A stretch of 64,000 nt of DNA, from NCBI RefSeq assembly GCF_017377715.1, contig NZ_JAFVMF010000018.1, positions 25,964 to 89,963 of the forward strand. Reading direction: 5' to 3'. The notes under the pieces were generated by a model. That model made no database searches. It was not told where the DNA came from and saw only the letters and a list, made by a program, of their open reading frames with translations. Positions 1 through 9,189 of this stretch are shown piece after piece (positions within the stretch are counted from its first letter, which is position 1; every line of letters starts with the position of its first letter). Both the position numbers and the translations under genes were made by a program. Origin of the DNA: Acetobacter sacchari. Lineage in GTDB: Bacteria; Pseudomonadota; Alphaproteobacteria; Acetobacterales; Acetobacteraceae.

Positions 1-296
1 AAAACGTCGACCGCCAACAGGCCGATCATACCAAATACTGCGCGCATGGCGGCGTAAAACGTGCGCTCGTCGTGCCAGCGCCGGACGCCATCCTCAGCCC
101 GGATTTCCCGGGCGAGACGCGAAGGGTCGCCCAGACCTTGCGCGATGTCTTCTTCAGAGCGCCCGTTGGCAACGCCTGCGTCGAAATGCGCCGCGTAATC
201 ATTGATCGTTTCTTCAATGACTGAACGCGGCATGCCTTTCAGGCCCGCCCGCATCCGACTGAGAAACAACCCTTTTACAAAACTGTTTTCGCTCAT
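1..296 (-). CDS. DUF1700-family membrane protein, 3' part outside window
   Basis: The minus strand reads from ATG at 296 off the left edge of the window, so only the N-terminal ~98 residues are visible. They include the helical segment MPRSVIEETINDYAAHF and the GLGDPSRLAREIR motif typical of DUF1700 (HAAS) proteins, which are usually encoded directly after PadR regulators and carry C-terminal membrane helices. A hydrophobic stretch (VFGMIGLLAVDV) begins at the edge. The start codon overlaps the PadR stop by four bases (ATGA), so the two are translationally coupled. The family is poorly characterised; partner proteins are thought to act in membrane or envelope stress signalling. Truncation here is due to the window edge, not gene decay. 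Confidence 0.75.
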   Translation of the reverse strand, partial: MSENSFVKGLFLSRMRAGLKGMPRSVIEETINDYAAHFDAGVANGRSEEDIAQGLGDPSRLAREIRAEDGVRRWHDERTFYAAMRAVFGMIGLLAVDV

Positions 297-709
297 GTTC
301 CTGGCTTCTCAGTCGCTTTGTGCACAGTCAAATGCGTGGGAACGCTTGCGCCCGACGCCTGCGTATCCGGGCGTGCCGCGCCCTCGTTACGCTCCGGCGA
401 AAGCACATGCGATACGGCAGAAGAAAAACTCTCCCAGGCGCCGCGCTGCGCCTCCAGACTCCTTCGTCCCAGATCAGTCAGAGCGTAATACTTGCGTGGC
501 GGTCCGGACGGAGATTCAACGAAATACGTAGAAACAAGAGCCTCTTTCTGCATCCGACGCATCAGGGGATAGACCGTTCCTTCTCCCATGCCGATCGCAT
601 CGGCAAGTTGGCTGGCGATGTCGTAGCCGTAGGAATCGGCGCGAGCGAGCACGGCGAGAACGCATAGCTCCAGCACGCCTTTCTTGAACTGAGTGAGATT
701 CGGTTCCAC
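293..709 (-). CDS. PadR-family transcriptional regulator
   Basis: This is a small winged-helix DNA-binding protein. The PadR core is clear: TQFKKGVLELCVLAVL, then SYGYDIASQL, then GEGTVYPLMRRMQKEALV (recognition helix) and GPPRKYYALTDLGRR (wing). A tail of about 35 polar residues follows. I chose the GTG at 709 (VEPNLTQF) because the PadR domain begins there; the frame is open further upstream to an ATG at 787, but that stretch does not resemble the family and lies in the promoter. PadR proteins repress by binding palindromes and often control their own operon. A suitable palindrome sits on the predicted promoter at 776-805. The gene overlaps the DUF1700 gene downstream by four bases. Confidence 0.85.
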   Translation of the reverse strand: MEPNLTQFKKGVLELCVLAVLARADSYGYDIASQLADAIGMGEGTVYPLMRRMQKEALVSTYFVESPSGPPRKYYALTDLGRRSLEAQRGAWESFSSAVSHVLSPERNEGAARPDTQASGASVPTHLTVHKATEKPGT

Positions 710-775
710 GCGATTTCCATTTTTCAGACCTGCTCGGCAAGGACGCACTGCAAACGTCTCAGCGCCGTTAATACT

Positions 776-805
776 GACTATACACACGTTCCTTGCATTG
801 CAAGG
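776..805 (-). promoter_or_regulatory. Promoter with palindromic operator for the PadR operon
   Basis: On the minus strand a TTGCAA (803-798) and a TATAGT (781-776) are 16 bp apart and fit a sigma-70 -35/-10 pair. A perfect palindrome, CCTTGCA-T-TGCAAGG (791-805), covers the -35 box. Its position about 70-95 bp upstream of the PadR GTG is what an autorepressor site would look like. The assignment to PadR is inference from position. Confidence 0.55.
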
Positions 806-809
806 TACC

Positions 810-1885
810 TACCAAAAAATTTTCCGTGCCGTCGCCTACTCTCCTTCACTGCACCCAAGTCTGTTCAAACGAATAACGTCGACCCATTATTTCAAACCTG
901 CCGGAAGAATTGCTTATCGGAATAAAAATTCTATGCAAAACAATAACTTATATAGTTTTCCCGATCTGATATCCTAGTGACGAGGCATCAGCCACTCAAG
1001 ATGACGCCTGACGATCCATTAAACCCGGCTCACAAACTCCGAACGTCAAGTCGTCGCGGCGACAAGCCCACTGCCACCGCGACAGAGCGTCGGCGCGCCC
1101 CTTTTGCCTGACCGAACTCAACAGCAGGCTTGTCGAAGCTCCCCCATGGAAGCAGCCAGCGCGGACCACCTCGCGTCAGGCAGCAGGCACACATCGGCTC
1201 TCGCTGGATGCTGCGCCCCGAAATGAAGCCTCGTCGCGAAACCGATTCAATGCTTTGCGAGGACCAATTCAGCGCCCCGGCGCTTCTATCACCTAAGATT
1301 CATTGGAACCTCAAAAGCAGGCGCCGCCTGGCGCCTCAATGTGAGGAGAAGTCGTCCATATCAACTATTTTAAGCGCGCTAAATTCTATTTGCTGATGAG
1401 GAGGGTAAAACAGGCGCAACAACCTGATTCTTCCCGCCACGCAGTACGAACAGGCAATGATCTACGTAATCGCCCCCGCAAAAGGACCGAGACAGCACAT
1501 CATCGGGTCTCAAAAAATTCAGCGAGAAACTGAATGAGAAAGTAAAATTTCCTGTAATAAAGGTGATTACCACGAAAACCCTCGTGATATTCTCCGCTCC
1601 ATCACGCAATCCATCCGTGATCCAAACGCGTCTACCCACCTCGTGACCGACGACCTTTTCACACCGGCGAACCGTGCTATAGTGGAAGGAGGCGCCAAGC
1701 CATGAAGCGACCGCGCCTTTCATTAACTCGCAGAACGCGACCGTTTTCGATCCGTATTCGGTCGAACCCGAATCTATTTCGCGCGCTCTAAACAATTAAT
1801 TTTCCCCCACAGGGGACGAGACGTCGGCGTTTCAGCTTCAAACTGGCGCTGACGCTTGGGCCTTACACGTCCTGAATGACAGGAG
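810..1885. other. Long non-coding stretch with no supported gene
   Basis: About 1.1 kb between the PadR promoter and the aldo/keto reductase. The first ~150 bp are AT-rich. Open frames exist (for example 138 codons on the minus strand, 1379-1795), but they have low-complexity composition (runs such as FTFSFSFSL), no recognisable domain and no convincing ribosome binding site. I see no tRNA, terminator with a T tract or repeat family here. Confidence 0.4.
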
Positions 1886-1891
1886 CGAGAC

Positions 1892-2950
1892 ATGAGATAT
1901 CACCCATTGGGCCGCACCGGCCTACTGGTGTCCGAACTGTGCCTCGGCACGATGACATTCGGCGGCGTCGGAGATCGCTGGGCTCCGATCGGCGATCTGC
2001 AGCAGCAGGAAGCTGACTCGCTGTTGCGCGTGGCGCTCGACGCTGGCGTCAATTTTGTCGATACGGCCAATGTTTATTCACAAGGTCAGTCGGAGCAGAT
2101 CACCGGACAGGCGTTACGCAATCTCGGCGTGGCGCGTGACGACGTCGTGGTGGCGACAAAGGCGCTGGCGCCTATGGGCAGCGGCCCGAACGCTCGCGGG
2201 GCGTCGCGAGCGCACATCCTCGCGCAAGCGCGGGCGAGCCTGAAACGGCTGCAACTCGACCACGTGGATCTCTACCAGATTCATGGCGTCGACCCCATCA
2301 CGCCGATCGACGAGACGCTGGCGGCTCTGGACACGCTCGTCCGCAGCGGGGACGTCCGCTATGTCGGCGTCTCCAACTGGCCCGCGTGGCGCATCGCCAA
2401 GGCTTTGGGAATCGCCGAACGTAAAAATCTGACGCCGCTGCATAGTCTGCAAGCTTATTACACTATCGCCGGGCGCGATCTGGAGCGGGAACTACGTCCC
2501 ATGCTGCAATCGGAGCAGGTCGGCCTGATGGTGTGGAGCCCCTTGGCCGGTGGGCTGCTCTCGGGCAAATATCATCGCGACGGCACGTCGGTCGCTGGCG
2601 ACGGGCGCCGCGCAACGTTCGATTTCCCGCCGGTCGATCGAGATCGCGCCTTCGCCGCGATCGACGCCATGCGCCCCATAGCCGAGGAGCATGGGTGCAG
2701 CGTGGCGCAGGTAGCAATCGCGTGGCTGCTTCACCAGCCTGTCGTGACCAGCGTGATCGTCGGCGCCCGCAGGCCGGACCAGCTTCTCGACAACATCTCC
2801 GCGACCGAGGTGCGCTTGACCGCTGACAATCTGGTGACGCTCGACGCCGCAAGCGCGCTGCCCCCGGAATATCCCGGCTGGATGATCGAGCGTCAGGCGG
2901 CGTATCGCGCGCCATGGATGACTCCAGACGATTCTTCGACAAAATCGTAA
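1892..2950 (+). CDS. Aldo/keto reductase
   Basis: A 352-residue NAD(P)H-dependent oxidoreductase of the (beta/alpha)8 aldo/keto reductase superfamily. The start motif GRTGLLVSELCLGTMTFGG is typical of the larger AKR subgroups. The catalytic tetrad is present: Asp and Tyr in DTANVYSQGQSE, Lys in VVVATKAL and His in LYQIHGVDP. SNWPAWRIAKAL and the cofactor-binding region VIVGARRPDQLLDN also fit. A good ribosome site (AGGAGCGAG) precedes the ATG. The alcohol dehydrogenase starts 22 bp downstream in the same direction, so the pair probably forms a small aldehyde/alcohol redox operon. The substrate cannot be told from sequence. Confidence 0.93.
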   Translation: MRYHPLGRTGLLVSELCLGTMTFGGVGDRWAPIGDLQQQEADSLLRVALDAGVNFVDTANVYSQGQSEQITGQALRNLGVARDDVVVATKALAPMGSGPNARGASRAHILAQARASLKRLQLDHVDLYQIHGVDPITPIDETLAALDTLVRSGDVRYVGVSNWPAWRIAKALGIAERKNLTPLHSLQAYYTIAGRDLERELRPMLQSEQVGLMVWSPLAGGLLSGKYHRDGTSVAGDGRRATFDFPPVDRDRAFAAIDAMRPIAEEHGCSVAQVAIAWLLHQPVVTSVIVGARRPDQLLDNISATEVRLTADNLVTLDAASALPPEYPGWMIERQAAYRAPWMTPDDSSTKS

Positions 2951-2972
2951 CCGCACTACAAGGAAACAAGAC

Positions 2973-4028
2973 ATGCTCTCATGCGTCGGATACGCCGCCA
3001 CCGCAGCGAAGGCACCGCTCGCCCCCATCGCGTTTGAACGAAGAGATGTGGGACCGGACGATGTCCGTATCGACATCACCTATTGCGGCGTCTGTCACTC
3101 GGATCTCCATCAGGCTCGCAACGAATGGAAGAACACCATCTACCCATGCGTTCCTGGGCACGAAATCGTAGGGCACGTGGCCGAGGTTGGCTCCTCCGTC
3201 ACGCGCTTCAAGAAGGGTGATTTCGTCGGGGTCGGCTGCATGGTCGATTCATGTCGGGAATGCACAAGCTGTAAAGAGGGGCTGGAACAGTACTGCGAAG
3301 TCGGTTTCGTCGGCACCTATAACGGCGAAGACCGGCAGGGGCGCGGGATCACTTTTGGCGGATACTCCAGCGCCGTCGTGGTTGATCAGGCTTTCGTGCT
3401 GCGTGCGCCAACTTCGCTCGACCCCGCCGCCGTGGCGCCATTGCTCTGCGCAGGCATCACCACCTGGTCACCCTTGCGCAAGTGGAATGTCGGTCCCGGA
3501 CAGCGCGTCGGCATTGTCGGACTGGGCGGACTTGGCCATATGGGCGTGAAATTCGCCCGCGCGCTGGGCGCGGAAGTCGTGTTGTTCACCACGTCGGCCA
3601 GCAAAATCGAGGACGGGCTGCGGCTCGGCGCGCATGAGGTCGTTCTCTCGAAAGACCCGGATGCGATGGCCAAGGAGAGCGGACGCTTCGACTTCATACT
3701 CGACGCAGTCTCGGCTAAACACGACATCAACGAATATCTCGGGCTACTCAAACGCGACGGCGTGCTGGTTCAGGTCGGAGCGCCCGAGGAGCCGCTGCCG
3801 GTCTCGGTGTTCAGCCTGATCATGAAGCGCCGCACCTTCGCCGGATCGCTGATCGGAGGGATCGCGGAGACTCAGGAAATGCTCGACTTCTGCGGTGAGC
3901 ATGGCATCACGTCCGACATCGAGATGATTCGCATGGATGAGATCGAGGCGGCTTATGAGCGCATGCTGAAATCGGATGTGAAGTATCGCTTCGTGATCGA
4001 CATGACGTCCATGCCTGCCAGCGTCTGA
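2973..4028 (+). CDS. Zinc-dependent alcohol dehydrogenase, YahK/cinnamyl-alcohol type
   Basis: A 351-residue medium-chain dehydrogenase/reductase. Catalytic zinc ligands are in CGVCHSDLH and PGHEIVG, and structural zinc ligands in CRECTSCKEGLEQYC. The Rossmann motif is GLGGLGHMGVKFARALG. The arrangement matches the NADP-preferring cinnamyl-alcohol-dehydrogenase group (YahK, YjgB), which reduce a broad range of aldehydes. The SD AAGGAAAC lies just before the ATG, and the gene follows the aldo/keto reductase closely. It is followed by a strong hairpin at 4041-4078. Exact substrate is unknown. Confidence 0.93.
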   Translation: MLSCVGYAATAAKAPLAPIAFERRDVGPDDVRIDITYCGVCHSDLHQARNEWKNTIYPCVPGHEIVGHVAEVGSSVTRFKKGDFVGVGCMVDSCRECTSCKEGLEQYCEVGFVGTYNGEDRQGRGITFGGYSSAVVVDQAFVLRAPTSLDPAAVAPLLCAGITTWSPLRKWNVGPGQRVGIVGLGGLGHMGVKFARALGAEVVLFTTSASKIEDGLRLGAHEVVLSKDPDAMAKESGRFDFILDAVSAKHDINEYLGLLKRDGVLVQVGAPEEPLPVSVFSLIMKRRTFAGSLIGGIAETQEMLDFCGEHGITSDIEMIRMDEIEAAYERMLKSDVKYRFVIDMTSMPASV

Positions 4029-4040
4029 GGTTTCTTCTTT

Positions 4041-4078
4041 CGGTTGGAGCCCGTTTTGCAAGAAACGGGCTCCAACCG
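4041..4078. terminator. Perfect 16-bp hairpin after the alcohol dehydrogenase
   Basis: CGGTTGGAGCCCGTTT (4041-4056) pairs perfectly with AAACGGGCTCCAACCG (4063-4078) around a 6-nt loop. It starts 13 bp after the dehydrogenase stop. No T tract follows on either strand, so it is not a textbook intrinsic terminator; it may stabilise the 3' end of the transcript or end transcription with Rho. Confidence 0.6.
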
Positions 4079-4084
4079 AGATTC

Positions 4085-4555
4085 AGACAGTTCGAGCGGA
4101 CCACACATTTTAGAACGAAAATATATTGTTTTAATGTATGTATTTAAAATTTGAAAAACAAAATTCAAATCCGAAATTCAGTTTACGGACTTATCAAAAA
4201 TCGAAATTTTTTCGCTTTGCTTTAAAAGGGAGAGCGAAAGTTCGGCCTAATGAAGTCGTTGTACCTGTCGACAAACGTACAGCCGCTATTTCAAACGGCC
4301 ACACAGCACAACCACTTCGATAGCGCCCACTGCTCCCTCCAACGGACCCAGCGTCGCCATTGACTGCGCCTCGATCGCAATCACAAGCACGGGAGTATGG
4401 AAAAGCGACTTGCCTGCGCGACGAAACCGGCGCTTGATAGTATTCGTTCAGCGCCCATAAGTGCGCTGTTCGCACAAAATGGGTGCGAACCGAATTAAGC
4501 CAGTGGCTCACACGCCACTCAAGCCTCCGAAGAGAGGCGTCGGAAAAGTCAGGGT
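4085..4555. other. Intergenic region, AT-rich in its first part
   Basis: Between the hairpin and the DUF849 gene. Bases 4100-4230 are strikingly AT-rich compared with the surroundings and probably hold the promoter for the DUF849 gene. No open frame here looks like a gene. Confidence 0.4.
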
Positions 4556-4562
4556 GAGTCTT

Positions 4563-5396
4563 ATGCGTCCAGCTGTTGTCGCCGTCGCCATCACCGGTTC
4601 GGTGCCGCGCACCTCGGATAATCCGACACTGCCTGTGACTCCGACGCAGCAAATCGAATCAACACACGAAGCCTTTGAAGCCGGCGCATCACTCGTGCAC
4701 ATCCACGTTCGCAACGCCGACGAAAGTCCGTCATCCGACCCGGCGCTGTTTCAGGCTGTTCAGGAGGGCGTCTCCAGACATTGCCCCGGCATGATCATCC
4801 AGTTTTCCACCGGAGGCCGCGGGCGCGACGCCGACGCTCGGGGGAGTTCTTTACCGCTGCGACCGGATATGGCCTCGCTGTCGACCGGCTCGGTAAATTT
4901 TCCGACCATCGTTTACGAAAACGGCGCCGCCCTCGTCGACACTCTCGCCGCCAGCATGAAAGATCATCATGTCAGCCCGGAGATCGAAATCTTCGACCTG
5001 TCTCACATACACGGCGCACGTCGCCTTGTGGACGCCGGGTTGATGGGGCCGAAACCGCATGTGCAGTTCGTGCTTGGCGTAAAGAACGCCATGCCAGCCG
5101 ACGAACATCTGCTCGACATCCTTCTTGCAGAAACAAGACGTATTCTCCCTGAGGCAACATGGACGGCGGCGGGAATCGGGCGTTACCAAACAACGGTCAT
5201 GGATTGGGTTCTGGCCCGTGACTGCGACGGTGTGCGCACCGGTCTGGAAGATAATATTCGCGTAACACGTGACAGACTTGCCAAGGGCAACGTTGAACTC
5301 GTGCAGATAGCGGTCGAACGGCTCGCCGCACATGGGCGCCGTCCTGCCACGCCAGCAGAGGCGCGGCAGATACTCGGGCTTCGGGCGCCTCAATAA
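4563..5396 (+). CDS. Beta-keto acid cleavage enzyme (DUF849/BKACE family)
   Basis: The family condenses a beta-keto acid with acetyl-CoA to give acetoacetate and a new acyl-CoA; the founding member is 3-keto-5-aminohexanoate cleavage enzyme (Kce). Visible family motifs are AVAITGSVPR at the start, HIHVRNADESPS (metal-binding histidines), QFSTGGRG, the SLSTGSVNFP strand and GVRTGLEDNI near the end. Length (277 residues) is normal. I chose ATG 4563, preceded by AGGGTGAG; the frame stays open upstream to 4461 but without family similarity. Downstream lie a short-chain fatty-acid transporter and 3-hydroxybutyrate dehydrogenase, which fits acetoacetate as the product. The specific keto acid is unknown. 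Confidence 0.88.
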   Translation: MRPAVVAVAITGSVPRTSDNPTLPVTPTQQIESTHEAFEAGASLVHIHVRNADESPSSDPALFQAVQEGVSRHCPGMIIQFSTGGRGRDADARGSSLPLRPDMASLSTGSVNFPTIVYENGAALVDTLAASMKDHHVSPEIEIFDLSHIHGARRLVDAGLMGPKPHVQFVLGVKNAMPADEHLLDILLAETRRILPEATWTAAGIGRYQTTVMDWVLARDCDGVRTGLEDNIRVTRDRLAKGNVELVQIAVERLAAHGRRPATPAEARQILGLRAPQ

Positions 5397-5700
5397 AAGC
5401 CACCATCTCCCTCTCGCAGTAACCTCCGCAAATATTGTTCACTTATCTGAGATGGCTCCACGCGCACCGAATTCGCCTGGGGACGGATTGCCGGGCGTGC
5501 CCAGCGATGATGAGTTTCAAATGACAGTTGCGCTTGTGCTTCCAATGTCAACCGCCTCACCAATGTACAACTCTTCAGATCATTGCAGGGCTTTTATTGT
5601 TCAATAGAAACACGGGACAAGAGAATAATGACAGCCCAACCAAACACAATGCACATGACACGCTCGGATACACCCGCGTATTTCGCCTGAGAGATACCAT

Positions 5701-7071
5701 ATGACCAAAAACTCAACCAAATCTGCAGCCCGAAATTCGCTCCAGGGTGCGCTCGTCGATTTCTTCGTGGTCTTCTTCGAACGCTTTATGCCCGATCCGT
5801 TCGTGATTGCGTTGCTTCTGACATTCGTGACTGCGATCCTCGCCGGGGCGCTTGCTCCGCATCGCACCCCGACTGATATTCTGAACGCGTGGTACGGCGG
5901 CTCCTTCAAGATCGTCGCCTTCGCGTTCCAGATGATGCTGATCCTCGTCACGGGACATGCCGTCGCCGCAGCGCCTGCGGTCAGAAGATTGCTTCGCCGA
6001 CTGGTCGCTGGCGTCAACACGCCGGGACAGGCGGTATTCACTATGTATGCCCTGGTCGTTCCCGCGACCTGGCTCAACTGGGGCCTTGGGCTGGTCGTAG
6101 GCGCGTTCGTGGCTCGTGAAATCGGACGGCGCGTGCGGGTGGATTACGGATGGCTTGTCGCCTGCGGATATTCCGCGTGGTGGATGTGCAACAGCGGCCT
6201 TTCCAGCTCCATCGCCCTGTCGCAGGCGACGCATGGAAACCCCATGAACATCGTCGAGCAGCTTACCGGACAGGTTACTCCGCTCAGCGCCTCTCTCTTC
6301 TCAGCATTCACACTGGTTCCAACAATTTTGACGATCATCGTGTCAGGCTTGGCGTTTCCCCTCATACGCCCCGCGACCGAGCAATCGGTGTTCCTGAACG
6401 TCGATGAAGAACGACTAACGGCCTCGCAAGAGGCGCCAACCGCTTGGTCGCCCCGCCTCGCCGTGGAGCGCTCGTTCATCTTGTCCGCCCTGATCGCCGC
6501 CTTCGCATTCGCGGCGCTCGTCCTCAGATGGCGGGATCACGGATTCGGTTTCGATATCGAAAGTCTGATCCTCAGCTTTCTGATCGCTGGGCTCGTCTTG
6601 CAAAAAACGCCGATCGCCTATGTCGGCGCCGTAAGAGAGGCGATCTCACAGACTGGACCGATTCTGCTGCAATTCCCGTTCTACGGCGGAATCATGGGAA
6701 TCATGACAGCGACGGGGCTTGCGGGGGTCATCTCTGATTTCTTCGTACACATCGCGTCGGCTCAGACATTGCCTTTCTGGAGCTTCATAAGCTCGTTGAT
6801 CATCACGTTCCTCGTCCCCAGCGCGGGCGGCCACTGGGCGGTGCAGGGGCCTTTCGTCGTGCCTGCGGCGATGAGTCTGCACGCCTCGGCGCCACATGTG
6901 ATTATGGCTGTGGCGATCGCCGAAAACGTAGCCAACATGCTTCAACCGTTCTGGGCCGTCCCGATCGTGGCCATCGCGGGTATCGGGATACAGCGTGTCA
7001 TGGCGTTCACGGCGGTGACGTTCATGATCTCCCTTGTTATCTGCTGTGTTTCCGTTTTGGCTTTAGGTTGA
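5701..7071 (+). CDS. Short-chain fatty acid transporter, AtoE family
   Basis: A 456-residue polytopic membrane protein with roughly 12 hydrophobic segments. The family signatures VDFFVVFFERFMPDPFVIALLLTF at the N-terminus (first helix about residues 28-50) and PSAGGHWAVQGPF near residue 380 match AtoE/TIGR00366 transporters for acetoacetate, butyrate and similar acids. A GAGAG ribosome site precedes the ATG. It lies 304 bp after the DUF849 gene and 11 bp before 3-hydroxybutyrate dehydrogenase. The intergenic gap may contain its own promoter. Transport direction cannot be read from sequence. Confidence 0.92.
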   Translation: MTKNSTKSAARNSLQGALVDFFVVFFERFMPDPFVIALLLTFVTAILAGALAPHRTPTDILNAWYGGSFKIVAFAFQMMLILVTGHAVAAAPAVRRLLRRLVAGVNTPGQAVFTMYALVVPATWLNWGLGLVVGAFVAREIGRRVRVDYGWLVACGYSAWWMCNSGLSSSIALSQATHGNPMNIVEQLTGQVTPLSASLFSAFTLVPTILTIIVSGLAFPLIRPATEQSVFLNVDEERLTASQEAPTAWSPRLAVERSFILSALIAAFAFAALVLRWRDHGFGFDIESLILSFLIAGLVLQKTPIAYVGAVREAISQTGPILLQFPFYGGIMGIMTATGLAGVISDFFVHIASAQTLPFWSFISSLIITFLVPSAGGHWAVQGPFVVPAAMSLHASAPHVIMAVAIAENVANMLQPFWAVPIVAIAGIGIQRVMAFTAVTFMISLVICCVSVLALG

Positions 7072-7082
7072 AGGAGCACACG

Positions 7083-7868
7083 ATGTTTCTCAAAAACCGC
7101 GTGGCTCTTGTTACCGGATCGACGTCAGGGATAGGGCTGGCTTATGCTCGTGCTCTGGCCGCAGAAGGCGCCGTGCTTGTGATGACCGGCTTCGGCGACC
7201 CGGCGGACATCGAGACACAGAGGCGCGCTCTTTCGGACGCATCCGGTCAGGAAGCATTTTTTATACCCGCCGACCTGAGCCTGATGGAGTCCAATAGAGC
7301 GCTGGTTCACGCAGCATGTGAGCAGGCGGGCGGCCTCGACATCCTGATCGCCAATGCGGGCGTACAGCATGTCGAGGCGATCGACACGTTTCCCGCTGAA
7401 AAATGGGAGCAGATCATCGCGCTCAATCTCAGTTCGCCCTTTCATCTGATGCAAACGGCGATCCCCCTGATGCGCGCTTCCGGCTGGGGACGGATCATCG
7501 TCACAGCGTCGATACACTCGCAGGTCGCGTCCCCTTTTAAGTCCGCTTACGTCGCAGCGAAGCATGGACTGCTCGGCCTGGTGAAAACAGCGGCGCTGGA
7601 GACGGCCGGGACAGGAATCACCGTCAACGCGATTTCGCCCGGTTATGTCTGGACGCCGCTGGTCGAAAACCAGATTCCCGACACGATGAAGGCGCGCAAC
7701 ATGACGCGCGAACAGGTGATCAGGGACATACTTCTGGCGGCCCAACCGACAGGGCAGTTCGTCACGGCCGAGCAGGTTGCAGCGATGGCGACGTTTCTTT
7801 GCAGGGATGAAGCCGAGCAGATCACCGGCGCAAACCAAATGATCGACGGCGGTTACACCGCACGCTAA
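7083..7868 (+). CDS. bdhA: 3-hydroxybutyrate dehydrogenase (SDR)
   Basis: An NAD-dependent enzyme interconverting 3-hydroxybutyrate and acetoacetate. The SDR fold is intact: nucleotide motif GSTSGIG, NAG motif IANAGVQHVEAI, catalytic Ser in ASIHSQVAS, and YVAAKHG with the catalytic Tyr and Lys. The stretches SAYVAAKHGLLGLVKTAALE and NAISPGYVWTPLVENQIP are characteristic of bacterial D-3-hydroxybutyrate dehydrogenase. ATG 7083 is preceded by AAGGAGCACACG; an in-frame upstream ATG at 7068 overlaps the transporter stop and is less likely. It is close behind the AtoE-type gene, so the two should be cotranscribed. Confidence 0.92.
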   Translation: MFLKNRVALVTGSTSGIGLAYARALAAEGAVLVMTGFGDPADIETQRRALSDASGQEAFFIPADLSLMESNRALVHAACEQAGGLDILIANAGVQHVEAIDTFPAEKWEQIIALNLSSPFHLMQTAIPLMRASGWGRIIVTASIHSQVASPFKSAYVAAKHGLLGLVKTAALETAGTGITVNAISPGYVWTPLVENQIPDTMKARNMTREQVIRDILLAAQPTGQFVTAEQVAAMATFLCRDEAEQITGANQMIDGGYTAR

Positions 7869-7944
7869 GCGTCCGGTGTAACCTTGACTTCTCGCAGGGA
7901 CGAGGCAGGAAGGCGGCGCAACCTTTCGGTTGGGAGAACGCCGC

Positions 7945-9039
7945 TTGCGCATCGCCTACGTGATCAATTCTCTCGAAGGCGGTGGCGCCGCCTTCCCTGT
8001 CCCTGCTGTCACCGATGTATTCAGGGACGCCGGACACGAGGTCGCGGTCTTTGCTCTGGCGCGGAAAGACGGTCTGGGCGAACCGCCTATGCGAGCTGCG
8101 GGCCTCGACGTCCGGGCCTGCGGCGCCGGTTTGCGCGATCACCTCGGCGCCTATCGTTGGCTTGGGGGCGAATTACAGGCGTGGCGGCCAACCCATCTGT
8201 GGACCTCCCTGACCCGCGCGACCCTGCTGGGGCAGCTGGTCGGACGGCGCATGGGTCTGCCCGTCGCAAGCTGGCAGCATTCCGCGCGCCTGAAACCAGC
8301 CAACCGCGCCCTGCTGCGCGCCACACGATCGCTGTCCTGCCTGTGGGTGGGAGATTCGCAATTCGTGACAGAAGCCGCGCGCGCCAGCCTGCACATTCCG
8401 CCGGAGCGCCTCGCCTGCTGGCCGATCTTTCGCGCTAATCCAAATGCCCCGTGCGCCATACCGCGGAGATCCGGCGAGCCAGTGAAGCTGGGATCTTTGG
8501 GCCGCCTGCACCCTGTAAAGGGTTATGCCGAGTTGATCGCCGCCATCGCAAGCCTGCCGCTGGAGACCCTGCCCCCATTTGATCTGACCATCGCCGGGGA
8601 AGGGCCCCAGCGCGCCGAACTGGAGGGCCTGATCGCGCAGCATGGACTGGGCGAACGCGTGCGGCTGCCCGGCTTCACTGCGGACACAGGCGCGTTCCTG
8701 AGTGGACTGCACCTTTATCTCCAACCTTCACGATGGGAGGGATTCTGCATTGGCGCGCATGAAGCCATGCAGGCAGCGCTTCCTGTTATTGGCTCCAAGG
8801 CTGGCGAAATGACGTATTCGATTCAGGACGGCGTCACCGGCTGGCATACGCCGCCTGAAGCTCCGGACGCGCTCGCGGCGGTCTTGCGCCGGGCGTTGAG
8901 CACACCAGAAGAGCTGGCAAAGATGGGCGAGAGGGCGCGCGACGTGGTGTTGTCGCGCTATTCGGCGGAGGCGTTTACGCGGACCGGGCGGGAGTTGTTG
9001 GAGAGGCTGCAGAGGGGCGGCGCTACGACGCGGCTCTGA
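7945..9039 (+). CDS. GT4-family glycosyltransferase
   Basis: A 364-residue retaining glycosyltransferase with two Rossmann domains. The N-terminal glycine loop is VINSLEGGGAAF. The C-terminal domain carries LGRLHPVKGYAELI, TIAGEGPQRAEL, VRLPGFTADTGAFL and the donor-binding EX7E-like segment PSRWEGFCIGAHEAMQAALP. These are typical of GT4 enzymes of lipopolysaccharide or exopolysaccharide synthesis. The start is TTG; I prefer 7945 because GGGAG sits 8 bases upstream, although TTG at 7930 is in frame. No linked polysaccharide genes, so the acceptor is unknown. Confidence 0.85.
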   Translation: MRIAYVINSLEGGGAAFPVPAVTDVFRDAGHEVAVFALARKDGLGEPPMRAAGLDVRACGAGLRDHLGAYRWLGGELQAWRPTHLWTSLTRATLLGQLVGRRMGLPVASWQHSARLKPANRALLRATRSLSCLWVGDSQFVTEAARASLHIPPERLACWPIFRANPNAPCAIPRRSGEPVKLGSLGRLHPVKGYAELIAAIASLPLETLPPFDLTIAGEGPQRAELEGLIAQHGLGERVRLPGFTADTGAFLSGLHLYLQPSRWEGFCIGAHEAMQAALPVIGSKAGEMTYSIQDGVTGWHTPPEAPDALAAVLRRALSTPEELAKMGERARDVVLSRYSAEAFTRTGRELLERLQRGGATTRL

Positions 9040-9189
9040 GCGGAGTAGACGTTACGACTCCCCCTTGTTACGGTGGAGCGATATCCCGTTCGCCAGTGCA
9101 GCATACTTGCGTCGGAAATAGCGAGTCCTGCTTCTCATATAGTTTGGAGCACGTCAGGTATCGCGCAAAAAAAGCGCCACAGCGTGCTT

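Noticed and set aside
1379..1795. 138-codon minus-strand frame in the first long gap
   Set aside because: No recognisable domain or SD; contains low-complexity FTFSFSFSL run. Kept as non-coding.
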